NCBI RefSeq assembly: GCF_022844445.1
Contig: NZ_JALHLS010000001.1
Coordinates: 1-64,000, forward strand
Origin: Hyphomonas sp.
GTDB taxonomy: Bacteria; Pseudomonadota; Alphaproteobacteria; Caulobacterales; Hyphomonadaceae
Reading direction: 5' to 3'
Length of the DNA stretch: 64,000 nt
The translations under genes and the position numbers were made by a program. The notes under the pieces were generated by a model. It did not search any database. It saw nothing but the letters and a program-made list of their open reading frames with translations, and was not told the origin of the DNA. Below are positions 56,373 to 64,000 of the stretch, piece by piece; positions within the stretch are counted from its first letter, which is position 1; each line of letters starts with the position of its first letter.

Positions 56373-58100
56373 ATGAGCGCAGACGATTCCTCCACAGGCG
56401 ATGACGCCTCGGGTTCCCTGTTCGGGGACGCAGCGCATGTGCGCGCCGGCGCCTATGAGGTTCTGGCCCGGAAATACCGCCCGCGCCGCTTCGAAGACCT
56501 TATCGGCCAGGAAGCGATGGTGCGCACGCTCTCAAACGCTTTCGAAATGGGCCGCATTGCCCACGGCTTCATGCTGACGGGGGTGCGCGGCGTTGGCAAG
56601 ACGACCACCGCCCGCCTGCTTGCCCGCGCGCTGAACTTCGAGCCGAAGGATGCGCCCAAGGGCAAGGGAAAGAAGGGCGAGGCTGCGACCGGCCCGTCGA
56701 TCCATCTCGACCCGCCCGGAGTTCACTGCGACGCCATCATGCGCGGCCAGCACCCCGATGTGCTGGAACTCGACGCCGCCTCCCGCACCGGCGTCGCCGA
56801 CATGCGTGACCTGCTCGATTCGTCCCGGTACGGACCGGTTTCGGCGCGCTTCAAGGTCTACATCATCGACGAAGTGCACATGCTGTCGAACGCCAGCTTC
56901 AACGCGCTTCTGAAGACGCTGGAAGAGCCGCCACCGCACCTGAAGTTCATCTTCGCCACGACCGAGATACGCAAAGTACCTGTCACCGTGCTATCCCGTT
57001 GCCAGCGATTTGACCTGAAGCGCCTCGAAACGCCGGTGCTCGCCGCTCATCTCGGCCGCGTCGCGAAGAACGAAAAGGCGAAGGTTTCCGAAGAGGCTCT
57101 TGCCCTCATTGCACGCGCTGCCGAAGGCTCGGTACGCGATGGCCTCTCCCTGCTCGACCAGGCGATTGTTCAGACTCCGGACGGTGAAGTCTCCGGTGCC
57201 GCTGTCCGCGACATGCTGGGCCTCGGCGATCGCACGCGCCTCTATGACGTATTCGAGAAGGCCATTACTTCCGACGGAAAGGGCGCCCTCGCTGAACTGA
57301 AGGACCAAGTCGCCGGCGGCGCCGATCCCGCGGTCGTGCTGAAAGACCTTATGGACATTGCCGCCGATGTCTCCGTTGCGCAAGCTACCGGCGATGGCTG
57401 GACGCCGTCCGGGCCCGCCGACTGGGCAAGCCGCACGCGCGCCCTCGCGCAGCGCCTAACCCCGGCGCAGGCCGCACGGACCTGGCAGATCCTCCTCTCC
57501 GGCTATGGCGACCTCCAGGTCGCACCCGATCCTGCGACGGCACTCAACATGGTAGTCCTGCGCCTCGTCGCAGCCTCCGGTCTTCCGTCCCCGGAGGAAG
57601 CGGCCCGCATGATTGCCGAAGGAGCCCGCCCGCCGGGAAAGGGCGATAGCCCCCTTGAGGCTTCGCCGATCGCGCCCGGCGGGATCGCCAGCTTTGCCGA
57701 TATCGTCAGCGCCCTGACAATCGCCCGCGAAGTGGCCCTGCAAGTCGATACCGAACGCTTCATCCGCTTTGCTTCCGTCAGCGCCGGTCATCTCAGCTAC
57801 GCCCTCGCGCCCGGCGCACCGTCCGGCCTTGCCGGACGTCTCAAGATATTCCTCGACAACGAGACCGGGCTCGACTGGCAGGTCACGGAATCGGAGACCG
57901 ATGCCGAATCCCTGCGCGAACGCGAACGGCGCGAGAAAGCCGAGCGCATCGCAGCCGCCAGCCAACATCCCCTGATCGCCGCGACGCTGAAAGCTATCCC
58001 CGGTGCGGTAATCCTTGATGTAACGGACGAGCCCTCGCCCATTGAAAATCCCCCTGCGGCGGACAATGTGATCCAGTTGAAGACGCGGCGCAGCAGCTGA
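56373..58100 (+). CDS. dnaX: DNA polymerase III subunits gamma and tau
   Basis: 575 residues from the ATG at 56373 (MSADDSSTGD). Walker A GVRGVGKTTTARLLA, sensor region LELDAASRTGVADMR, Walker B IIDEVHMLSNASFNALLKTLEEPP and the Sensor-1 strand FIFATTEIRKVPVTVLSRCQRFDLKR are conserved. It is the clamp-loader ATPase. The zinc-knuckle between Walker A and B has lost its cysteines (only one, in VHCDAI). The C-terminal tau part is long. No frameshift heptamer was visible to me. Confidence 0.96.
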   Translation: MSADDSSTGDDASGSLFGDAAHVRAGAYEVLARKYRPRRFEDLIGQEAMVRTLSNAFEMGRIAHGFMLTGVRGVGKTTTARLLARALNFEPKDAPKGKGKKGEAATGPSIHLDPPGVHCDAIMRGQHPDVLELDAASRTGVADMRDLLDSSRYGPVSARFKVYIIDEVHMLSNASFNALLKTLEEPPPHLKFIFATTEIRKVPVTVLSRCQRFDLKRLETPVLAAHLGRVAKNEKAKVSEEALALIARAAEGSVRDGLSLLDQAIVQTPDGEVSGAAVRDMLGLGDRTRLYDVFEKAITSDGKGALAELKDQVAGGADPAVVLKDLMDIAADVSVAQATGDGWTPSGPADWASRTRALAQRLTPAQAARTWQILLSGYGDLQVAPDPATALNMVVLRLVAASGLPSPEEAARMIAEGARPPGKGDSPLEASPIAPGGIASFADIVSALTIAREVALQVDTERFIRFASVSAGHLSYALAPGAPSGLAGRLKIFLDNETGLDWQVTESETDAESLRERERREKAERIAAASQHPLIAATLKAIPGAVILDVTDEPSPIENPPAADNVIQLKTRRSS

Positions 58101-58112
58101 CGGAGACCCCCA

Positions 58113-58436
58113 ATGAAAGACCTTGCCCAGATCATGCAGCAGGCCCAGGCCATGCAGGCCAAGATGGCCGAGGTTCAGGCCAAGATCGAGGCAACCGAAG
58201 CCGACGGTGTCGCCGGCGCGGGCCTCGTCCGCGTCAAGCTGAAGGGCAAGGGCGAACTCGTCTCGGTCAGTATCGACAAGAGCCTGATGGGCGACGATCC
58301 GGAAATCATAGAGGACCTGATCAAGGCCGCCCATTCCGATGCCCGCCGCCGTCTAGACCAGGCGATGGAGGACGCCATGCGCGCCGCCACATCCGGATTT
58401 GGCGGCCTGATGCCGGGCTTCAAGCTGCCCTTCTGA
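58113..58436 (+). CDS. ybaB: YbaB/EbfC family nucleoid-associated protein
   Basis: 107 residues: MKDLAQIMQQAQAMQAKMAE is the helical start, VRVKLKGKGELVSVSIDKSL the strand pair, and the C-terminal GFGGLMPGFKLPF the conserved tail. It binds DNA as a dimer. It is 12 bp after dnaX in the standard dnaX-ybaB-recR order. Confidence 0.96.
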   Translation: MKDLAQIMQQAQAMQAKMAEVQAKIEATEADGVAGAGLVRVKLKGKGELVSVSIDKSLMGDDPEIIEDLIKAAHSDARRRLDQAMEDAMRAATSGFGGLMPGFKLPF

Positions 58437-58437
58437 T

Positions 58438-58465
58438 GCGCGCGTGACTTGGTCAGCGGCGCGCG
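58438..58465. other. GC-rich stem-loop between ybaB and the FrhB gene
   Basis: GCGCGCGTGAC and GTCA-GCGG-CGCGCG pair around a TTG loop, with a small bulge. No T-run; possible attenuator or weak terminator. Confidence 0.3.
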
Positions 58466-58480
58466 TATAGTTGCCGCCTG

Positions 58481-59701
58481 ATGACCCAGTCGCCCTACAC
58501 GCCCCCTCTTCGAGCGCCCGAACCCCGAGGCCTCTGCACCGACTGCGGTGTCTCCCGGATGGCGGACGCCAAAGCCTGCGGGCGCGCCTGCCAGTTCATC
58601 CAGCCTGATTACCCATCGCAGGAACTGCGCCTGCATGGGCGGACGCGGAATGATCAGACGCCGGACGAAACACATTTCGGCGTGTTCCGGCGCATGGTCC
58701 GCGCACGCCTTTCGCCAGCGAAGGCCGGCGCGCAGTGGACCGGTATCGCGACAACGCTGGGCGAGCAATTGCTGGCGACCGGCAAGGTGGACGCGGTGCT
58801 GGCGGTCGCGCCTGACCCGGAAGACAGATGGAAGCCAAAGCCGGTGATCGTGACCCGCGCCGAGGACATGGACCAGTGCCGCGGGATGCGGATGGGGTAT
58901 TCGCCGCTCATTGCCTTGATGGAGGAGGTTGCCGCGCGCGGATTCAAGCGGATCGCGCTGATCGGCATTCCCTGCCAGGTTTACGCCCTGCGCGCGCTGG
59001 AGGCGGAGTTCGGTCTCGAGAAACTTTATGTCATCGGCACTCCCTGCTCCGACAATACGACCACAGAAAATTTCCACGATTTCCTGAAACTGCTAGATCC
59101 CGCACCGGAGACGATTTCGTATCTGGAGTTCCGCGCAGACTTCCGCGTGGAACTGCGCTTCGATGACGGCCGCCAGCGGCTGATACCCTTTCTCTCCCTT
59201 CCCATCTCGAAACTGCCGCGTGACTTCTTCCCGCTGACCTGCCGGACCTGTGTTGACTATACCAATGCCCTCAGTGACCTGACGGTCGGCTATATGGGCG
59301 GCGAAGGCGAGCAATGGCTGATCGTGCGCAACGGGCGCGGCGAGGAACTGGTGGAGCTGCTGGGCGACGCGCTCGTCACCGCCGTGCCGGGATCGAAGGG
59401 CAAGCGGGCGCCGCATGTCGCGGCGTTCATCAAAAACGTGGAACTGGCAGCCGGCGGCCTGCCGCTGCGCTCGATGCCGAACTGGGTGCGCCCGCTCGTT
59501 TCCTTCCTGCAACCGCGAATCGGGCCCAAGGGCCTCGAATTCGCGCGCACGCGGGTGGAGATGAAGGCGGCCGAAACGGTGATCCACTTGCGGCGGGAGG
59601 AGCCGGCCAAACTAAAGAACATGGTGCCCGCCCATGTGTGGAAACTGCTGGGAAGCTACGGCATCGCGCCGAAGCCGGGCGAGCGGAAGGAGCCGGGGTG
59701 A
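58481..59701 (+). CDS. coenzyme F420 hydrogenase/dehydrogenase beta-subunit family protein (HCAR/BciB-like)
   Basis: 406 residues. An N-terminal Cys cluster CTDCG then CGRACQ (about 18-37) suggests an FeS site, [13 protein letters not shown] is the FrhB pattern, and [24 protein letters not shown] the second cluster. HCAR and BciB reduce (bacterio)chlorophyll rings with ferredoxin; the family is wider, and no photosynthesis genes are here, so the substrate is open. It sits between ybaB and recR, an atypical insertion into that pair. Confidence 0.82.
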   Translation: MTQSPYTPPLRAPEPRGLCTDCGVSRMADAKACGRACQFIQPDYPSQELRLHGRTRNDQTPDETHFGVFRRMVRARLSPAKAGAQWTGIATTLGEQLLATGKVDAVLAVAPDPEDRWKPKPVIVTRAEDMDQCRGMRMGYSPLIALMEEVAARGFKRIALIGIPCQVYALRALEAEFGLEKLYVIGTPCSDNTTTENFHDFLKLLDPAPETISYLEFRADFRVELRFDDGRQRLIPFLSLPISKLPRDFFPLTCRTCVDYTNALSDLTVGYMGGEGEQWLIVRNGRGEELVELLGDALVTAVPGSKGKRAPHVAAFIKNVELAAGGLPLRSMPNWVRPLVSFLQPRIGPKGLEFARTRVEMKAAETVIHLRREEPAKLKNMVPAHVWKLLGSYGIAPKPGERKEPG

Positions 59702-59732
59702 CAGTTTCGCCGGACTCGGGCAGAACCCGCCC

Positions 59733-60338
59733 ATGTCCCAACGCTCTGCCGGCCCCGAACTCCTGCGTCTCATCGACCTGATCGCCAAGCTGCCCGGGCT
59801 CGGGCCGCGCTCGGCGCGGCGTGTGGCGCTGCACCTCCTGAAACGCAACGAGACGCTGCTGAAACCGCTGGCCGAGGCGATGGCAGAGGCGGGCGCGAAG
59901 ATCCAGAAATGCGAGACCTGCGGGAACTATGACACGGTGCAGCCCTGCGCGGTGTGCCAGCTGCCAGGCCGCGACGATGCGGTGATCTGCGTGGTGGAGG
60001 ATGTGCCGGATCTCTGGGCGCTGGAACGCGGCGGCGCGTATCGCGGGCGCTACCATGTGCTGGGCGGGGTACTGTCCGCGATCGACGGCATCGGGCCGTC
60101 GGACCTCGGCATCGCGGCGCTGGTGCGGCGCGTTGAGGCAGGCGGTGTGCGCGAGGTGATCCTTGGTCTGAATGCCACGGTGGATGGGCAGACGACCGCG
60201 CATTACATCGCCGATCAGCTGGAAGGCAAAGGCGTGGAAGTCACCCGGCTGGCGCACGGCGTTCCGATCGGCGGGGAGCTCGATCACCTGGATGACGGGA
60301 CGCTTGCAGCAGCGCTGCGTTCGCGGCGCGGGGTTTGA
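59733..60338 (+). CDS. recR: recombination mediator RecR
   Basis: 201 residues from the ATG at 59733. Helix-hairpin-helix [19 protein letters not shown], a zinc finger CETC ... CAVC, and a Toprim domain with [14 protein letters not shown]. It loads RecA at gaps with RecF/RecO. The start avoids a longer frame with no homology. It ends 13 bp before the thiD stop. Confidence 0.96.
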   Translation: MSQRSAGPELLRLIDLIAKLPGLGPRSARRVALHLLKRNETLLKPLAEAMAEAGAKIQKCETCGNYDTVQPCAVCQLPGRDDAVICVVEDVPDLWALERGGAYRGRYHVLGGVLSAIDGIGPSDLGIAALVRRVEAGGVREVILGLNATVDGQTTAHYIADQLEGKGVEVTRLAHGVPIGGELDHLDDGTLAAALRSRRGV

Positions 60339-60351
60339 GCCGAAGCGGCGG

Positions 60352-61164
60352 CTAGTTTTTCAGTTCATCCAGCAGCCAGCCGTGATGGACCGGGCCATGG
60401 CCCTTGCCGAAGCCTTTCGCGGCCCTGATCGCGCCGTGGAGATAGTCCCTGCCCTGTTCGACCGCTTCGGGCACCGAGCGGCCCTGCGCGAGGAGGGCGG
60501 CAATGGCGGAGGCGAGCGTGCAGCCGGTGCCGTGTGTGGACGTCGTGTCGATGCGGGGACTTTCGAAGATCCACTCGCCGGTGGTTGTCTGCAGCACGTC
60601 ATGGATGAGCTTGCCGCCGATATGGCCGCCCTTAACGAGCGCGCCATTGGCGCCGAGTTCAAGCAGGCGTTCGGCGGCGCGGCGCTGGCCGTCGATGTTC
60701 TCGACCGGCTTGCCGGTCAGCACCTCCGCCTCCGGCGCGTTCGGCGTGACGAGGCGGGCGCGCGGGAGGAGTTCGGATCGGATCGCGCTGATGGCTTTCT
60801 CGTCCACCAGCCGGTCGCCGGACGTGGCGACCATGACGGGATCAATGATGCGCGGTGTGACGCCGCCCTGCGCGTGCAACGCTTCGGCGATGGCCTCGAC
60901 GAGCTGGGCCGAGCCGAGCATGCCGGTCTTGATCGCGTCGGCGCCGATGTCTGCCAGCGTGACCTTGATCTGACCCAGTACCGCCTCCAGCGGAACCGGC
61001 CAGACGCCGTGTACGCCGCGCGTATCCTGCACAGTGATCGCCGTGACGGCGGTCATCGCATAGCCGCCGAGCATCGTGACAGCCTTGATGTCGGCCTGGA
61101 TGCCGGCGCCGCCACCGGAATCGGAGCCGGCGATGATGAGAACGCGTCCGGTGGGGTTGGTCAT
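60352..61164 (-). CDS. thiD: hydroxymethylpyrimidine/phosphomethylpyrimidine kinase
   Basis: 270 residues from the ATG at 61164, which has AAGGA at a good distance; an ATG two codons upstream is too close. Motifs: IAGSDSGGGAGIQADIK at the N-terminus, IIDPVMVATSGDRLV, and the C-terminal THGTGCTLASAIAALLA (anion hole and catalytic Asp region). It phosphorylates the thiamine pyrimidine. It converges with recR. Confidence 0.94.
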   Translation of the reverse strand: MTNPTGRVLIIAGSDSGGGAGIQADIKAVTMLGGYAMTAVTAITVQDTRGVHGVWPVPLEAVLGQIKVTLADIGADAIKTGMLGSAQLVEAIAEALHAQGGVTPRIIDPVMVATSGDRLVDEKAISAIRSELLPRARLVTPNAPEAEVLTGKPVENIDGQRRAAERLLELGANGALVKGGHIGGKLIHDVLQTTTGEWIFESPRIDTTSTHGTGCTLASAIAALLAQGRSVPEAVEQGRDYLHGAIRAAKGFGKGHGPVHHGWLLDELKN

Positions 61165-61238
61165 GACCATGTCCTTGATGCCGGACTTGGTCTTAGCGCC
61201 AAGTACGGCGCTGTCACCAACGGATCGCTGCGTCCTGA

Positions 61239-61625
61239 CTACCGGCGAATGAGAGACTGGACCAGTCCAATGAGGAGTTGCGGGACTGACAGCACCACCC
61301 CAAGCAGGAAGAAGGGAATCGATGCGCCATACATCATCACTGTTTCGCCGAGCGTGGCGCCGTGTCCGTTCCCGAGATAACCCGGCAGTATGATCAGAAG
61401 CACAGCTATGCCGAGGCTGCCGCGTCCGAGGAGCGGGCCCCAGGTCAATGGCCAGGCGAGCATGGGCCCCATCAGCACGAGCGCCCAGAAGAGTGTCAGC
61501 AGGGTGACACCGATATGGGCGGCCCAAAGGGAGGTGATGAAAGCAGCCGCGACCACAATACTGGCCACCCATCGAACGAGGCGTCGCGCGGGTTCGCGGG
61601 AGGTGCCCAACAACCAAGCTGTCAT
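61239..61625 (-). CDS. small hydrophobic membrane protein, unknown
   Basis: 128 residues with about four hydrophobic segments (WVASIVVAAAFITSLWAAHI, LFWALVLMGPMLAWPLTW, IAVLLIILPG, PFFLLGVVLSVPQLLIGLVQ). GAGGAGG precedes the ATG. No family recognised. It ends 74 bp before thiD on the same strand. Confidence 0.7.
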   Translation of the reverse strand: MTAWLLGTSREPARRLVRWVASIVVAAAFITSLWAAHIGVTLLTLFWALVLMGPMLAWPLTWGPLLGRGSLGIAVLLIILPGYLGNGHGATLGETVMMYGASIPFFLLGVVLSVPQLLIGLVQSLIRR

Positions 61626-61694
61626 GCCGTCCTCCTCAAGCCATCGAGGCTCTCACAGGAGGGTTGAAATTTCGTGCAGCGCCGCCTGGGGCGA

Positions 61695-62345
61695 TCAGAC
61701 CTTGATGCCAGCTTTCTTCGCATCGGCGAGGAAAGTTTCGAGGCCTTTGTCCGTGAGCGGATGGTTGACGAGGGACTTGATCACCGCGGGCGGGGCGGTC
61801 ATCACGTCAGCACCGGCGAGGGCGCATTGCTTCACGTGGTTGGCCGTGCGGATAGAGGCGGCGAGGATTTCCGTATCGAACAGGTAGTTGTCGTAGATCT
61901 GGCGGATCTCGTGGATGAGTTCCATGCCGTCGAGGTGGATATCGTCCAGGCGGCCGATAAAGGGCGAGATGAAGGTCGCGCCGGCTTTCGCGGCGAGGAG
62001 CGCCTGGTTGGCCGAGAAGCAGAGCGTGACATTGACCTGCGTGCCCTCCCCCGTCAGCGTCTTGCAGGCCTTGAGGCCGTCGAGCGTCAGCGGGAGTTTC
62101 ACAGTGACGTTGGAGGCGATCTTCGCGAGCTTGCGGCCTTCCTTGATCATGCCGTCATAGTCGGTGGCGACGACTTCGGCGCTGACCGGGCCTGGCGTAA
62201 GCGCGCAGATCTCGGCGATCACTTCGGCGAAGGGGCGGCCGGACTTGGCGATCAGCGAGGGATTGGTCGTGACTCCGTCGATCAGGCCGGAGGCGGCGAG
62301 GTCGGCGATGTCTTTCGTATCGGCAGTGTCGACGAAGAATTTCAT
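61695..62345 (-). CDS. tal: transaldolase, TalC/fructose-6-phosphate aldolase type
   Basis: 216 residues, the short family. [28 protein letters not shown] is the N-terminal signature; the Schiff-base lysine is in [21 protein letters not shown] and [12 protein letters not shown] are conserved. It moves dihydroxyacetone units in the pentose phosphate pathway or cleaves fructose-6-phosphate. Family members of this length carry both activities, so the name is not certain. Confidence 0.93.
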   Translation of the reverse strand: MKFFVDTADTKDIADLAASGLIDGVTTNPSLIAKSGRPFAEVIAEICALTPGPVSAEVVATDYDGMIKEGRKLAKIASNVTVKLPLTLDGLKACKTLTGEGTQVNVTLCFSANQALLAAKAGATFISPFIGRLDDIHLDGMELIHEIRQIYDNYLFDTEILAASIRTANHVKQCALAGADVMTAPPAVIKSLVNHPLTDKGLETFLADAKKAGIKV

Positions 62346-62423
62346 GTGCAGGTTCCAGTCCGGTGAGAGAGCGCTGGCGCTTCCTTAACCAATCGGGACC
62401 CGCGATCCAAGTGCGGCGCAGAT

Positions 62424-62454
62424 AGAAACGCTCCCCCCGGGGCCGGGAGGAGCG
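62424..62454 (-). terminator. candidate terminator after UDP-glucose dehydrogenase
   Basis: On the minus strand, CGCTCC (62454-62449) pairs with GGAGCG (62434-62429) around a GC-rich loop and is followed by TTTCTATC. It lies 26 bp after the UGD stop. Confidence 0.5.
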
Positions 62455-62479
62455 CTGGATTGTGGGCGCCGTAGCAGCC

Positions 62480-63790
62480 TCAGACGGCCGGACGGCCGAT
62501 CGAGGTGTAGGCGAAGCCGTGTTTCGCCATGTCTTCCGGGGAGTAGATATTTCGCAGGTCGACGACGACCTTGCCCTTCATCGCGCCCTTGATGCGGCCG
62601 AAATCAAGCGCGCGGAACTGGTCCCACTCGGTGATGATGACCATGGCATCGGCGCCATCGACGGCTTTGTAGGCGCTGTCGGCGTAGGTGATGTCTTTCA
62701 GGAGGTGGGACGCTTCCTTCATCGCTTCCGGATCGAAGGCGACGACCTTGGCGCCAGCAGCCGTGAGCGCCGGGAGGATGTCGAGCGAGGGCGCATCGCG
62801 CATGTCGTCTGTGTTCTGCTTGAAGGCGAGGCCGAGCACGCCGATCGTCTTGCCCTTCACCTCGCCACCCATCGCCTGGATGACCTTGTGGGCCATGGCT
62901 TTCTTGCGGGCGGCGTTGACCTCGACGACGGTGTCGACGATGCGCACCGGACTGCCATAATCGTTCGCGGTCTTGGTGAGCGCGAGCGTGTCTTTCGGGA
63001 AGCAGGAGCCGCCATAGCCTGGGCCGGCGTTGAGGAATTTGGAGCCGATGCGGCCATCAAGGCCAATGCCGCGCGAAACTTCCTGCACGTTGGCGCCGAC
63101 CTTTTCGCACAGGTCCGCCATCTCGTTGATGAAGGTGATCTTCACGGCGAGGAAGGCGTTGGCGGCATACTTGATCAGCTCTGACGTGCGGCGCGCCGTA
63201 AACAGGATCGGCGTTTCGTTGAGGAAAAGCGGGCGGTAAAGCTCGCGCATCACCTGCTTGGCGCGCTCGTCCTCTGTGCCCACGACAACGCGGTCCGGGA
63301 TCTTGAAGTCCTTGATCGCGGCGCCTTCGCGCAGGAATTCGGGGTTCGATACCACGGCGAAGTCGCCATCCGGGCGGACCTTCTTGATGATCGCTTCGAC
63401 TTCGTCGCCGGTGCCGACGGGCACGGTCGACTTGGTGACGATGACGGTGAAGCCGCTCATCAGCTGGCCGATCTCCTCGGCAGCGGCATAGACATAGGAA
63501 AGGTCGGCGTGGCCGTCACCGCGGCGAGAAGGCGTGCCGACGGCAATGAACACAGCATCGGCATCCTTGACCGCTTCGGCGGCGTCAGTGGTAAAGAACA
63601 GGCGCTCTTCCTTGACGTTGTTGGCCACGAGGGTGTCGAGGCCCGGCTCGTAGATCGGCATGATGCCGGCCTGGAGCTTGTCGATCTTCGACTTGTCCTT
63701 GTCCACGCAGGTTACGATGTGGCCGAAATCGGCAAAACAGGCGCCTGACACGAGGCCGACATAGCCCGTTCCGATAATCGCGACACGCAT
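62480..63790 (-). CDS. ugd: UDP-glucose 6-dehydrogenase
   Basis: 436 residues. N-terminal NAD fold GTGYVGLVSGACFADFG, the middle helix domain NAFLAVKITFINEM, and the catalytic Cys loop GPGYGGSCFPKDT, then a C-terminal UDP-binding half. It makes UDP-glucuronate for polysaccharide or LPS. Length is normal; it is the last clearly annotated minus-strand gene. Confidence 0.95.
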   Translation of the reverse strand: MRVAIIGTGYVGLVSGACFADFGHIVTCVDKDKSKIDKLQAGIMPIYEPGLDTLVANNVKEERLFFTTDAAEAVKDADAVFIAVGTPSRRGDGHADLSYVYAAAEEIGQLMSGFTVIVTKSTVPVGTGDEVEAIIKKVRPDGDFAVVSNPEFLREGAAIKDFKIPDRVVVGTEDERAKQVMRELYRPLFLNETPILFTARRTSELIKYAANAFLAVKITFINEMADLCEKVGANVQEVSRGIGLDGRIGSKFLNAGPGYGGSCFPKDTLALTKTANDYGSPVRIVDTVVEVNAARKKAMAHKVIQAMGGEVKGKTIGVLGLAFKQNTDDMRDAPSLDILPALTAAGAKVVAFDPEAMKEASHLLKDITYADSAYKAVDGADAMVIITEWDQFRALDFGRIKGAMKGKVVVDLRNIYSPEDMAKHGFAYTSIGRPAV

Positions 63791-63890
63791 GGAATAGTCC
63801 CTCAGTAAGATACAATAGCGGGGTGTTCGCCTGCGGGGTGCAATTTTTGTGCGAGAGGGTCAAGGGGCGTTTGCCCCAAGGGGAACTGGG

Positions 63891-63919
63891 TTGACTCGGG
63901 GGGTGCCGACCCATTAGAA
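63891..63919 (+). promoter_or_regulatory. promoter of the glutathione S-transferase gene
   Basis: TTGACT (63891-63896), 17 bp, then TTAGAA (63914-63919), 28 bp before the ATG. A GGGGC-GTTT-GCCCC hairpin sits just upstream at 63864-63877. Confidence 0.5.
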
Positions 63920-63946
63920 CAAAACATGAACAAATAGGAGGGCAGG

Positions 63947-64000
63947 ATGAGCCTCGTACTTTATACGAACCCCATGTCGCGCGGCCGGATTGCCCGCTGG
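63947..64000 (+). CDS. glutathione S-transferase family protein (partial, cut by window end)
   Basis: Eighteen codons read MSLVLYTNPMSRGRIARW, which is the N-terminal thioredoxin-fold strand and first helix of the GST subgroup with a YTNPMSRGR signature. AGGAGG is 7-10 nt upstream. The rest lies outside the window. Confidence 0.8.
   Translation, partial: MSLVLYTNPMSRGRIARW

Noticed and set aside
58481-59701. Calling the FrhB-family gene bciB (divinyl reductase)
   Set aside because: Family match only; no bacteriochlorophyll genes in the window support it.

Overview
The window is a GC-rich (roughly 60-65 % by eye) bacterial chromosome segment from an alphaproteobacterium, most likely Caulobacterales/Hyphomonadaceae. 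That placement is an inference. It rests on a DivL-type pseudokinase with tyrosine in place of the phosphoacceptor histidine, a canonical CtrA box (TTAA-N7-TTAA) beside it, an alphaproteobacterial dnaX-ybaB-recR block, a broken ftsQAZ-lpxC cluster and abundant TonB receptors. I see no rRNA, tRNA, CRISPR array, transposase or integrase. Almost everything is core chromosome.

Layout. 1-8.5 kb: a long minus-strand run rpmH-rnpA-yidC-engB-GNAT-argB-DUF1036-HAD-dapD-DUF4287-PP2C (ribosome, membrane insertion, arginine and lysine synthesis). 8.6-13.7 kb: a plus-strand run DUF547 / TVP38-like membrane protein / flavin disulfide oxidoreductase / HAMP histidine kinase / RluA pseudouridine synthase, mostly with stop-start overlaps. 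13.8-19.6 kb: a small unknown gene, a PBP4-type DD-peptidase, HrpB helicase and a DctA-like symporter. 19.6-22.8 kb: divL and an EF-hand protein, divergent around a CtrA box. 22.8-34 kb: a cell-wall and division cluster, murB [two paralogous TonB receptors on the other strand] ddl-ftsQ-ftsA-ftsZ-lpxC, then an XRE regulator.

34.7-43.5 kb: bamD, then ligA-recN on the opposite strand, a tightly packed DUF2459 / alpha-L-fucosidase / zinc-ribbon / SDR run, and a membrane-anchored protein with a cold-shock-like fold. 43.5-49.9 kb: aminopeptidase P, PrmA, a PRC-barrel protein, and an APC permease / Rieske oxygenase / DUF1330 lipoprotein operon. 50-52.2 kb: TM2 protein, then a VOC-ArsR-SRPBCC operon behind a near-perfect operator palindrome, and a GFA-family protein. 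52.2-55.1 kb: the most accessory-looking stretch. It holds a cyclophilin, a small decayed gene (frameshift plus stop), and a solitary two-domain protein with an N-terminal TIR/deoxyribosyltransferase-like domain fused to a C-terminal macro domain. 55.2-64 kb: nrdB behind an NrdR box, dnaX-ybaB-FrhB family-recR, thiD, a small membrane protein, transaldolase, UDP-glucose dehydrogenase, and the start of a glutathione S-transferase gene.

The best candidates for something new are the TIR/NDT-like + macro-domain protein (53.8-55.1 kb), the self-contained VOC-ArsR-SRPBCC cassette with its operator, the 9-bp-arm palindrome between the TonB receptor and ddl, and the membrane-anchored cold-shock-like protein. 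All function calls come from reading translated sequence and recalled family motifs; no database search was run.
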